A DNA stretch of 64,000 bases, taken from NCBI GenBank assembly GCA_035949055.1, contig DASZIO010000021.1, forward strand, positions 1 to 64,000, read 5' to 3'. The stretch is from Bog-756 sp035949055. Lineage in GTDB: Bacteria > Actinomycetota > Acidimicrobiia > Acidimicrobiales > RAAP-2. Shown one piece after another: positions 1-8,070 of the stretch; position 1 is the first letter of the stretch; each line of letters begins with the position of its first letter. A program made the position numbers and the translations under genes. The notes under the pieces were generated by a model. That model was not told where the DNA came from and did not search any database. It was given only the letters and a program-made list of their open reading frames with translations.

Positions 1-78
1 GATGGAACGATCACCTCGGCGTGCCAGCTCACACGCTTCCCGCCGGAACTCCTCGGGATAAAGCGACGGACGACCCAC
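1..78 (-). CDS. IS3-family transposase OrfA, N-terminal fragment (runs off the window)
   Basis: A GTG codon at 78-76 is preceded by AGGAAGGAG and opens a frame of 26 codons to base 1, reading MGRPSLYPEEFRREACELAR and six more residues. The pattern R-P-S-x-Y-P-x-E-F-R-R-E-A is the start of the helix-turn-helix protein OrfA of IS3-type elements, which binds the element's ends and is normally joined to the OrfB integrase by frameshifting. Only the N-terminus is visible, so whether the element is intact cannot be judged. It is too short to show up in ordinary ORF lists. Confidence 0.75.
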   Translation of the reverse strand, partial: MGRPSLYPEEFRREACELARRGDRSI

Positions 79-122
79 TGCGGGCTCCTTCCTCTGGGGT
101 CTTCCCCAGAATGAGGTGTCCA
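1..122 (-). mobile_element. End of an IS3-type insertion sequence, cut by the window edge
   Basis: The minus strand from 122 downward starts TGGACACCTCATTCTGGGGA, has a purine-rich ribosome site, and then the first codons of an IS3-type OrfA. The TG start (CA on the plus strand at 121-122) fits the TG...CA termini usual in IS3 elements. The other terminus and the target duplication lie outside the window, so the exact boundary is inferred. Confidence 0.6.
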
Positions 123-193
123 CGAGAGCGGGTCAACTCCACCCCTCCTCGGGGGCGCAAGTCCTGGCCACCGAGTCGACCTGCCTGTTTGGG

Positions 194-1804
194 CTAGGAG
201 TTGATCGTGAGCGTGAGCGTCTGTATCGCCTGGGTTTTCCGTGAGTGACTGGAGTCCAAGCACTTCACTGTGAAGGTGTGCGTGCCAGCCTGCTTCGGGG
301 TGCCCGAGATGAGGCCGCTCTTGGAGAGGATGAGGCCGCGGGGCAGCGTGCCCATCCCCTTGGGCGGATACTTGTTCCAGGTATACGGCGGCGTGCCACC
401 CACGGCCTCGAGCTGAACCGAGTAGGGCACCCCGACCGTCCCGGGAGGTAATGACGTCGTGGTGATGGTGATCTGGCTTGTGGCGGACACTACGGCGTAA
501 CCCGACTCACCCTGTTCCGACCCCAAGTCCTCGGGGATTCTTCCGGACAGCAGCGAGACCGCCACAGGAGTACTGCTGTGGATGAAGATGCCGCCGGTGC
601 CGTTGCCTAGCGTGCCAAAGTCATCGCCACCCCAGGCATACAGATGACCGTCGGAGCCGATGGCATACCCGTCTCCAGCACCCGATCCGATGGCTGTCGG
701 GGTCACGCCGGCAGGGAGCGAGACGAGCACCGGCGTTGTGCTGCACGGTTCCCCAGTGCAGGTGTCGGGAGCGACGCTGGTCCCATTGCCCAACTGACCG
801 ACGTTATCGCCGCCCCAGGAATACGCGTTCCCGTTGGAGCCGATGGCGTACCCCGCTGCGATGGCAATCGGGGTGACGCCGAAGGGGAGCGAGACGAGCA
901 CCGGCGTTGTGCTCAGGTTGCCGCTGGTTCCGTCGCCGAGCCCACCATCTTCGTTGGAGCCCCAGGCGTAGAGGTGCCCGTCGGAGCCGATGGCGTATCC
1001 CCCTGCGATGGCCTTAGGCGTTACCCCCGAGGGGAGCAAAACCACCACTGGTGTTGTGCTGCACGGGGTCGCAAGAGGGCAAATGTCAGGACCCGTGTCG
1101 GTGCCGTCGCCTAGCTCACCCTCTCGGTTGGGCCCCCAGGCGTAAAGGTGCCCGTCGGAGCCAATGGCGTACGCGTCTCCACCACTCGCGGCGACAGCCG
1201 TAGCTGTCACCCCCGAGGGGAGCGAAACCACCACCGGTTTCGTGCTGCACGGTTCACTGTCACATGTCTCTGGGCCGCTGTCGGTGCCGATGCCGAGCTG
1301 GCCACCGAAATTGTCTCCCCAGGCGTAGAGCTTCCCATTGGAGCCGATTGCGTATCCGTCGTAGTCGCTCGCGGCGATGGCGGTTGGGGTGACGCCCGAG
1401 GGAAGCGAGACCACTACCGGCGTAGTGCTGTCGAAAAAGCCGCTGACGCCGTCGCCAAGATCGCCATCTTGGTTGGTGCCCCAAGCGTAGAGGTGCCCAC
1501 GTGATCCTATGGCGTATCCGCTCGAAAAACCTCCGGCGATGGCGGTTGGGGTGACCCCCGAGGGGAGCTGCACCAGCACCGGCGTCGTGCTGCACGGTTG
1601 CCCAGTGCACGAGTCAGGGCCGACGTTCGTGCCATCGCCGAGCTGGCCATCGCTGTTATAGCCCCAGGCGAAGAGTCCGACGGAATTCCCGGCTGCAGCT
1701 GCTGGCGCGATGCCATTGACCGGAGACAGGGCAGTCGCACCGAGCACGAGAAGTGCGGCAGCCGTGAACAGCCTGGACAAAGTGGAAATTGAGCGACTGA
1801 CCAA
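194..1804 (-). CDS. Secreted RCC1-repeat beta-propeller protein with C-terminal putative Ig domain
   Basis: The protein is about 536 aa. I choose the TTG at 1804 because GAGGGGAG lies 6 bases upstream; the frame also extends to a TTG at 1852. A signal peptide follows (Arg near the start, a Leu/Ala-rich core, then an Ala-rich cleavage region). Seven repeats of the form YAWG-x-N-x2-G-x-LG-x-GT follow, which is the RCC1 pattern and predicts a seven-bladed propeller. Four blades (1, 3, 4, 6) carry an extra loop with two cysteines about six residues apart. The last 90 residues form a putative Ig module (GTPPYTWN, LP-x-GL-x-LS, GLISGTP, FTVK). It is probably an extracellular or surface binding protein; no enzyme motif is seen. 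A near copy of the Ig module lies at 3923-4160. Confidence 0.8.
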   Translation of the reverse strand: MVSRSISTLSRLFTAAALLVLGATALSPVNGIAPAAAAGNSVGLFAWGYNSDGQLGDGTNVGPDSCTGQPCSTTPVLVQLPSGVTPTAIAGGFSSGYAIGSRGHLYAWGTNQDGDLGDGVSGFFDSTTPVVVSLPSGVTPTAIAASDYDGYAIGSNGKLYAWGDNFGGQLGIGTDSGPETCDSEPCSTKPVVVSLPSGVTATAVAASGGDAYAIGSDGHLYAWGPNREGELGDGTDTGPDICPLATPCSTTPVVVLLPSGVTPKAIAGGYAIGSDGHLYAWGSNEDGGLGDGTSGNLSTTPVLVSLPFGVTPIAIAAGYAIGSNGNAYSWGGDNVGQLGNGTSVAPDTCTGEPCSTTPVLVSLPAGVTPTAIGSGAGDGYAIGSDGHLYAWGGDDFGTLGNGTGGIFIHSSTPVAVSLLSGRIPEDLGSEQGESGYAVVSATSQITITTTSLPPGTVGVPYSVQLEAVGGTPPYTWNKYPPKGMGTLPRGLILSKSGLISGTPKQAGTHTFTVKCLDSSHSRKTQAIQTLTLTINS

Positions 1805-2346
1805 GGCGAACTCCCCTCGGTTGATGAACAAGCCACAACTCAAATGGGCCAATAGTGGAACTCGTGCTGTGGTTTAGTTCCCTGCTCTTGACCGTAGTCC
1901 TTCGCCATCAAGTGTCAAGAGACTTGTCAACTGGGTCTGAGCTGCGGATAGCCCCGAAGTGTCGTTGGGTGGCAAGGGTGGTCGCCCACCCCTGGAGCTC
2001 GATCCGACAGGTTCAGGTGGCAATGACGAAGCTGAAGGGGAGCTCCAAACGTCGGCCACCCTTGTGGCGGGGCGTTTCAGGGACCTGCCGGGCCCGAATC
2101 CCACGTTGCGCTGAATGGGAAGCAGCGGGTGGGGGAGAGCCGGGGCTCGGACCGACTTGCACTGCGGTACATATTCGTATTCGGGGACAGCTCCACAACA
2201 AGGCCACTGGTCACCGCACTTCGATGATCGGTGACTATTTCCCGTCCGGTGGTTGGCTCGCTCGCTAAGGCCGGCGCCCCAGGACGATCGTCCCAAGCGC
2301 AGGTCGATTCCCACCGGCAAGCGGTAGCCCCAGCGCACAGGGCACA
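1805..2346. other. Non-coding stretch of about 540 bp
   Basis: Open frames here (for example plus-strand 1855-2268) have no recognisable domain, no clear ribosome site and atypical composition. The interval separates the leftward RCC1 gene from the rightward hydrolase-cyclase gene, so promoters for both probably lie here, but I cannot place them. Confidence 0.4.
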
Positions 2347-3678
2347 ATGAGAAGCGTGGGAGATTCGGAGGTTCGGTACACGCATGCCGGCGACGTCGAC
2401 ATCGCTTGGACGGTGACCGGCTCCGGCCCGACCGACATCGTCTACGTGCCCGGCTTCATCTCGCACCTCGACCTGGCTCGCGAGCTTCCGGTGTATGACG
2501 TCTTGATCGGGCGGCTGGGTCGTCTCGGGCGGGTGTTGACGTTCGACAAGCGCGGCACCGGCCTATCGGGCCGCGATCTTGGATTTGGCAGTCTGGCCGA
2601 GCGTGCCGACGACATCCGCGTCGTGATGGATGCCGCGGGATGGGAACGTGCGCATCTGGTCGGGATCTCAGAGGGCGGCCCGCTCTCCCTGCTGTTCGCG
2701 GCATCGTTTCCAGAGCGCGTCCGGGACCTCATTCTCTACGGGTCGTTCGCTTGCCTGCTCCCTGAGGACGATCCAGCCAGCGCCGACTTCGATGTGGCGC
2801 GATTCCTCGACTATGTCGAACGCAACTGGGGAACGGGCCATGTTCTCGGAGCCTTCGTCCATGCACCTCCCGCCCCGGCGATCCTCGAACAACTCGGGCG
2901 GTTCGAACGTGCCTGCGCGTCGCCTCGTCTCGCCGCCCAGGTCATGCGGTCGAATCTGGCCATCGATGCCCGGCCCATATTGCCAGCGATTTCAGCGCCT
3001 TCGCTTGTCATACACCGGGCTGACGATCCGATCGTGGGCATTGCCCGTGGACGTGCTGTGGCCACTGCGCTCCGGAACGCACGGTTCGTCGAGCTCGCTG
3101 GCGAAATGCATTGCGGGTGGGACGCCCGCGAGTGGGCCCCTGCGCTCGACGCGATGGAAGAATTTCTTACCGGTGCGCCAGCTGCTGTTACCGACATCGA
3201 TCGGATGTTGGCCACGGTGCTCTTCACGGACATCGTTGAGTCGACGCGAGTTGCCACCGAGACCGGTGACCATCTGTGGCACGACATCCTCAATCGTCAC
3301 GATGCTGAGACTCGTCGGATCGTAGCGAAGTATGGGGGTCAGATTGTGAAGCACACCGGTGACGGCACGCTCGCGACTTTTGACAGCCCGACTCGTGCAG
3401 TGCATTGTGGATGCGCGCTGCGCGACAGTCTTGGCAGGGAAGGCATCGCAATTCGAGCGGGTCTTCACACCGGAGAGATCGAGCGACGAGGGGACGACAT
3501 CGCGGGTATTGGGGTCCATATCGGCGCACGCATTGCGGGTTTGGCGGGGCCGGAGGAGGTTCTCGTATCCCGCACCGTTCATGATCTAGTCGAAGGCTCG
3601 GATCTTCGATTCGACGACCGCGGCATGCAAGCGTTGAAGGGAGTTTCGTCGGACTGGCAGGTATTCGTAGCCATCTGA
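2347..3678 (+). CDS. Alpha/beta-hydrolase fused to a class III adenylate/guanylate cyclase domain
   Basis: The 443-aa protein has two parts. Residues 1 to about 275 are an alpha/beta hydrolase with the nucleophile elbow GISEGG (Ser108), a candidate acid in HRADDP and a histidine in GEMHCGWD. Residues from about 285 are a class III cyclase catalytic domain: VLFTDIVEST gives the first metal aspartate and HTGDGTLATF the second. The site that is usually an asparagine before the conserved Arg reads GVHIGARI, with His, as in other hydrolase-cyclase fusions I recall from actinobacteria. No membrane segment is seen, so it should be cytoplasmic. A ligand or ester sensed by the hydrolase part may control cyclic nucleotide production; that is inference. 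The start has no strong ribosome site, so it could shift by a few codons. Confidence 0.85.
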   Translation: MRSVGDSEVRYTHAGDVDIAWTVTGSGPTDIVYVPGFISHLDLARELPVYDVLIGRLGRLGRVLTFDKRGTGLSGRDLGFGSLAERADDIRVVMDAAGWERAHLVGISEGGPLSLLFAASFPERVRDLILYGSFACLLPEDDPASADFDVARFLDYVERNWGTGHVLGAFVHAPPAPAILEQLGRFERACASPRLAAQVMRSNLAIDARPILPAISAPSLVIHRADDPIVGIARGRAVATALRNARFVELAGEMHCGWDAREWAPALDAMEEFLTGAPAAVTDIDRMLATVLFTDIVESTRVATETGDHLWHDILNRHDAETRRIVAKYGGQIVKHTGDGTLATFDSPTRAVHCGCALRDSLGREGIAIRAGLHTGEIERRGDDIAGIGVHIGARIAGLAGPEEVLVSRTVHDLVEGSDLRFDDRGMQALKGVSSDWQVFVAI

Positions 3679-3922
3679 GCCGAGAAGCGTCGACCAAACC
3701 TGCAGACGATCTGGTGCCCCGGCGGCCCCTCAGGACTCCACTGCCGACGGTCCAAAGCCATTGCTTTCAGGTAGGTCCCGTCCGGGCCGATGGATCCTCA
3801 CTTATCTGATCGGGTTGGCGATCGCATATCGCACGGCCTCGGCGCGTAACCGGCGATCAGGGTCAGCCTCCTCGGCCCTGGGCTGCAATCAAGGCCAGCG
3901 AGTCGACCTGACTCATTGGGGG

Positions 3923-4390
3923 CTAGGAGTTGATCGTTAGGGTCAGCGCCTGGGTCGCCTGGGTCTTGTGTGAGTGACTGGAGTCCAAGCACTTCACTGT
4001 GAATGAGAAGGTGCCAGTCCGCGTCGGAGTGCCTGAAATAAGGCCGCTCTTGGAGAGGGTTACACCGCTGGGGAGGGTGCCCATCCCCTTCACCAGATAC
4101 TTGTTCCAGGTAGACGGCGGCGTCCCACCACGGCCTCGAGCTGAACCGAGTAGGGCTGGTCGACAGTACCCGGCGGCAGCGAGGTCGTCGTGATAGTGGC
4201 TTGCCGGCTGGGAGCTGGTACCGTCCTGCCACAACGTCACTCGGACCCGAGCCCGTGGCGACGGTCGCAGGGGTAATGGGCGATAACGCGCCCGTCAACG
4301 CGTCGATGCTGTACTGCGAGACGGTGTCGTCGCCAATATTGGTGACATAGACGTTCTTGCTGTCGGGACTAACGGCGATGCCTTGAGGTC
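3923..4390 (-). pseudogene. Frameshifted relic of a YVTN-propeller / putative-Ig secreted protein
   Basis: Reading leftward from about 4390, one frame encodes PQGIAVSPDSKNVYVTNIGD and continues through DTVSQYSIDALTGALSP, a lactonase/YVTN-type propeller blade. The frame then passes into a putative-Ig module that matches the end of the RCC1 protein at 194-450 closely. Compared with that intact copy, one C is missing near 4128 (ccaccacgg instead of ccacccacgg), which breaks the frame; the last 60 or so codons to the TAG at 3923 are intact. The 5' part of the gene is absent. I see it as a decayed gene that shares its C-terminal module with the neighbour; a sequencing error at 4128 would not restore the missing N-terminus. 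Confidence 0.65.
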
Positions 4391-4553
4391 GGCCTTGACG
4401 ACCACGACTCGCGAACGAAGGACCGTGCGATCAGTGGACATACGAGAGCCGTCGCCACGGACTTTGCATCAAAGACGACGCCGCGTCGCTCCCCTCGAGT
4501 GGTACTTGTCCGGGCGACTTCGACCCTGTCACACCCGGGTGGTTCACTCGGTC

Positions 4554-5695
4554 ATGGAACTCTGTGGCCTGGTTACGGTGATCGACGAGCTGGTTGAGGC
4601 GGACCCGGCCTCGTTCGCCAACGGGGAGTCGATGGAGACCCTCCAGCGCCAGCTGGCCCGGCTGGAGGCCTTCGCCACCAGGGCTGGGGCCGCCTTTGAC
4701 GCCTCGGGCACGTGGGGGCTGGACGGGGCCTTCAACGCGGCGACGTGGCTGGCCACCCGGTGTCGCCTGCCCAAGGCCCAGGCCCGCCGCCTGGTGCGAA
4801 GGGGTCGGGCCCTCACCCACCTCCCGGCCTGGGCCCGGGCCTGGTCCGACGGGGCGATCACCGGCGCCCACGTGGACGCGGTCTCAGCCGTCCGTCGGCC
4901 CGCCAACGAGGCCGCCCTGGCCCGGGACGAGGCCCTGCTGGTCGACCAGGCCGAGACGTTGCGTTTCGAGTCCTTCGCCCGGGCTGTCGCCTACTGGGAG
5001 CAGCTGGCCGATCCTGATGGCACCGAGGCGGACGCAGAAGCCCGTCGCACCCGGCGTGACGTCTACCTCGAGGCCAGCTTCTGCGGCACCTACCTCGGAC
5101 AGGTCACCCTCGACGCGGTCTCGGGGGCCATCGTGTCCGGCGAGCTCGGGCGCCTCGAGCGGGAGCTGTTCGAGGCCGACTGGGCCCTCGCCCGGAACGC
5201 TCTCGGCCGGGAGCCGACTCCGACCGACCTCGCCCGGAACGCAGGCCAGCGCCGAGCCGACGCCCTGGTGGAGATGGCCACCCGCTCGGCGACGGCGCCG
5301 GCCGACGGGCGCCGCCCGGCCCCCCTGTTCAGCGTGCTGGTGGACTACCCGACCCTCTTCGGTCGGGTGTGCGAGCTGGCCGAAGGCACCGTTGTCTCTC
5401 CGGGCTGCCTACTCCCCTGGCTGGACGGGCCCACGTGGAGCGGGTGGTGTTCGGACCCGACCGCCGGATCGAGGTCAGCGCCACCGCCCGGCTGTTCAGC
5501 GGGGCGACCCGCCGGGCCATCGAGCTGCGGGACCGGGCTTGCACCCACCCGTACTGCGACCGGCCGGCGGCCGAGTGCCAGGCCGACCACGTCGTTCCCT
5601 GGATCGCCGGCGGTCCCACCACCCAGGAGAACGGGCGGCTGCTCTGCCCCTTCCACAACCGATTGCGGAACAAGCCGCCGCGCCCCCCGCCTTAA
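4554..5695 (+). pseudogene. DUF222 / HNH endonuclease-domain protein, frameshifted
   Basis: From ATG 4554 the frame encodes a DUF222 (13E12-type) region (ESMETLQRQLARLEAFATRA, WLATRCRLPKAQARRLVRRG) up to LLPWLDG. The sequence there is ctggacgggcccac; one more G would give LDGAHVERVVF and join it to a second frame that carries the HNH nuclease part, ACTHPYCD, DHVVPW, NGRLLCPFHNRLR. So a one-base deletion in the G run at about 5427-5430 splits the gene. The C-terminus also stops early, straight after the HNH core, at a proline run. Longer upstream extension to 4383 is possible but overlaps the YVTN relic. DUF222-HNH proteins are multi-copy in actinobacterial genomes and are often linked to mobile DNA. 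Sequencing error is a possible alternative for the frameshift. Confidence 0.75.
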
Positions 5696-5759
5696 CTGCT
5701 CTGGGCGGCCGGGGACGGGTGGGCGAGGTGACATTTGATTATGCGGGATATCCATTGAC

Positions 5760-5798
5760 TAAGAGCGCACGGGATCATGATTAAGAGCCCACCGGATC
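5760..5798 (+). repeat. Imperfect 17-bp direct repeat, possible transposon-end repeats
   Basis: TAAGAGCGCACGGGATC at 5760-5776 recurs as TAAGAGCCCACCGGATC at 5782-5798 (two mismatches, 22-bp period). Both copies lie just after the truncated HNH frame, near GATTATGCGG at 5737-5746. Closely spaced short repeats are typical of IS21-type ends, but no transposase is visible beside them, so this is only suggestive. Confidence 0.35.
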
Positions 5799-5813
5799 GG
5801 GTAGATCGCGGCT

Positions 5814-6092
5814 ATGCGCAAATTCGGATTGTTGTTAGCAGGTGTGGTCGGATTCCTCATTGGATCGCGGGCCGGACGTGAGCCCTACGAGAAGTTGGAG
5901 CGCCAGCTGAGCCGACTCCGCGGCAAGCCCGAAGTCCAAGACGTCATGGACACTGCCAAGAGTGAAGTCGACGCGCAGGCGAGCGATTTGACCGACAAGG
6001 CGAAGTCCAAGGTGTCTTCGGCCTCGGAAGCGAGGCCGTCGGAGACCCAGAGCAGCGAGTCTCGTCAGCCCAACGCTCACGCTGCCATTTAG
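5814..6092 (+). CDS. Small YtxH-like membrane-anchored protein
   Basis: The 92-aa protein has one N-terminal hydrophobic segment (FGLLLAGVVGFLIGSRAG) with the small-residue GVVGFLIGSRAG pattern of YtxH-type proteins, followed by a charged helix with many Lys/Asp/Glu and a Ser/Glu-rich tail. In this family one end anchors in the cytoplasmic membrane and the helix lies in the cytoplasm; the function is not well defined, with stress roles proposed. It stands alone between decayed genes and the DUF4234 gene. Confidence 0.6.
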   Translation: MRKFGLLLAGVVGFLIGSRAGREPYEKLERQLSRLRGKPEVQDVMDTAKSEVDAQASDLTDKAKSKVSSASEARPSETQSSESRQPNAHAAI

Positions 6093-6368
6093 GCTGCCCG
6101 GTTATCCCCCTGCCGCTAATGCCGACCATTGGCGTTTCACGGCTGGCGCGAATAGCTACCCGAGCTACCGGTTCGCTCCTTCCAGGTGGCCCGCGATAGG
6201 CGGCAACGGCAGCGGTCCTCGGTCGAGGTGACGGAGGCCACTGGACTGTCTGCTCCCCCTCAAAGTCGTCCCGGATCATTCGGTCGCTGAGGAAGGCCTC
6301 GAGACCCAGACCTGTGGTGAACTGGTCTCCGGAGCAGACACCCAGGCTGGTGGGAGAGGCGGGAAGCG

Positions 6369-6731
6369 ATGAGCGACAGACCGGTCGGTACCATCAGAAG
6401 CCCGGTCGCGGTGATACTCCTTTCGATCATCACGATCGGTATCTACGCCCTTTATTGGCAATACGCTTCCTTCAAGGAGTTGAAGGCATATTCGGGCGAG
6501 GGGATAGGCGGCGGTGTCGGACTGCTATTCGCCTTCCTACTGAGCATTGTCAATGCATTCCTGTTACCCGCAGAGGTAGGACGTCTCTATGCCCGCCTTG
6601 GACAGGCGGAGCCAGTTACAGGGTTGACCGGGTTCTGGGTACTGCTCCCTATCGTGGGTGGAATCATCTGGGTGTTCAAGACCCAGGGTCGGCTCAACGA
6701 CTACTGGCAGGCACAGGGCGCGGTGGCCTAG
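6369..6731 (+). CDS. DUF4234-type small integral membrane protein
   Basis: The 120-aa protein has three hydrophobic segments (about residues 12-32, 47-67, 86-103). The motif SIITIGIYALYWQYASFKEL near the N-terminus and a C-terminal KTQGRLNDYWQ are typical of the DUF4234 family. A purine-rich stretch ending GGGAAGCG precedes the ATG. Function unknown; no partner gene is obvious next to it. Confidence 0.7.
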   Translation: MSDRPVGTIRSPVAVILLSIITIGIYALYWQYASFKELKAYSGEGIGGGVGLLFAFLLSIVNAFLLPAEVGRLYARLGQAEPVTGLTGFWVLLPIVGGIIWVFKTQGRLNDYWQAQGAVA

Positions 6732-6765
6732 TTCTGTATCGGGCGAGCAAAGGGGTCTGGCAGAC

Positions 6766-6897
6766 ATGCCCGACGAAGCCCGCCACCGTTTGATGGCCGA
6801 TTCCCTACCGCGACTCGAGCAGTTGGGAGCGGAAGACGACGTCAGCGTGACTGTGGCCTTCCACCCGGACGCGTGGCGGTCGGTGCGCCTCCCGTAA
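6766..6897 (+). CDS. Possible 43-aa small protein, unrecognised
   Basis: An ATG at 6766 with AGGGG about 11 bases upstream opens 43 codons (MPDEARHRLMADSLPRLEQL and on, ending WRSVRLP). It has no domain I recognise. It begins 34 bases after the DUF4234 stop, so could be co-transcribed. It may equally be a chance frame or the remnant of a larger gene. Confidence 0.22.
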   Translation: MPDEARHRLMADSLPRLEQLGAEDDVSVTVAFHPDAWRSVRLP

Positions 6898-7126
6898 ACC
6901 GAGCGCTCATCCCCGACGCTCAGCCAGCCGGATGACGACGATGTTTACGGCCTGCGGACCCCCTGGATCCGGACAGATGTGGATCCCCACGTCCCGTGGT
7001 GCCGGGGAACGAAAACCATCTCGTTCACAGCAGTGCGGCCGGCAGTCGGGCCCGTCTGAGCGGGCGATGCCGGTGCGTCCTAGCTCTCCCGGCGGTGAAG
7101 TCATTAGGCTGCCCGGCGTCGTGTCC

Positions 7127-7927
7127 ATGGATCCCAGCTCAGCGCTTCTGACCGACCGGGTGGCGGTTGTGACCGGCGGGGGTGCTGGCATCGGCCGGGG
7201 AATCGCCCGTGGGCTGGCCGCCTTTGGCGCCAGGGTGGCCGTCTGGGAACGAGACCCTGAGCATTCCGCCCAGGTGGCCGGGGAGATCGGCGGTCTCGGA
7301 ATTGCCACCGATGTCCGCCAGGCCGAAGAGGTGGACCAAGCCCTGGGTCGGACGGTTTCCGAACTTGGCCCCGTAACGATCCTCGTCAACAACGCGGGGG
7401 GTGTCTTTCTGTCCCCGGTGTTGGAGACGTCCGAGAACGGATGGGATGCGCTCTACCGGGCCAACCTCAAACACGTCATGCTGTGCACGCAGCGGGTGGC
7501 GCGGACGATGGTCGAAGCGCATTCGGGCGGAAGCATCATCAACGTGACGTCGATCGAGGGCACGCGGGCGGCGCCCGGCTACGCCGCCTACGCCGCCGCC
7601 AAGGCCGGGGTGATCAACTTCACCAAGACTGCCGCGTTAGAGCTTGCCCCCCACGGGATCCGCGTCAACGCCTTGGCCCCCGATATCACGCTGACCGAAG
7701 GGCTCGAAGCGGTGGCGCCGCCTGATGCGGCTGGACATTTCGCCGACACCATTCCGATGGGCCGGCCCGGCCAGGTCGAGGAGATGGCCGGGGCGGCCAT
7801 CTTTCTTGCCGGCGAGCTTTCGAGCTATGTGACCGGGCAGACCATCCACGTCGACGGGGGTACCCACGCCGCGGGCGGCTGGTATCACCACCCCGACAAG
7901 GGGTCCTACGTGCTCGGTCCTTCGTAG
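7127..7927 (+). CDS. Short-chain dehydrogenase/reductase (SDR)
   Basis: This is a 266-aa classical SDR, an NAD(P)-dependent oxidoreductase. Visible motifs are the Rossmann TGGGAGIG near residue 16, the NNAG motif, the catalytic Ser in NVTSIEG and the Y-A-A-A-K catalytic pair, with the usual VDGG near the C-terminus. The frame runs upstream to 6932, but that part is low-complexity and the protein family begins at the ATG 7127 (GTG 7121 is an alternative). Substrate cannot be told from sequence; the FabG-like shape fits a hydroxyacyl or alcohol substrate. It precedes a VOC-domain gene by about 140 bp. Confidence 0.85.
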   Translation: MDPSSALLTDRVAVVTGGGAGIGRGIARGLAAFGARVAVWERDPEHSAQVAGEIGGLGIATDVRQAEEVDQALGRTVSELGPVTILVNNAGGVFLSPVLETSENGWDALYRANLKHVMLCTQRVARTMVEAHSGGSIINVTSIEGTRAAPGYAAYAAAKAGVINFTKTAALELAPHGIRVNALAPDITLTEGLEAVAPPDAAGHFADTIPMGRPGQVEEMAGAAIFLAGELSSYVTGQTIHVDGGTHAAGGWYHHPDKGSYVLGPS

Positions 7928-8070
7928 GCCCGATCGGCCTGGGATCTCGTTCCGATGGACTGACGGGCGTCACTTCGATGAATTCGGAGCCACCCGGTCG
8001 TCAGAATGATGACAGCGAAACCGAATCGATAGAAACCGAACCGATAGATCAGACGGAGAGGAGCCCCTCG

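Noticed and set aside
1855..2268. 137-codon plus-strand open frame
   Set aside because: No domain, atypical composition and no ribosome site; likely a chance frame in GC-rich DNA. A fancied similarity of its middle part to integrase N-termini did not hold up when read in all frames.
4383..4553. Upstream extension of the DUF222 frame
   Set aside because: It overlaps the YVTN relic on the other strand and has no family match; the conserved region begins at the ATG 4554.
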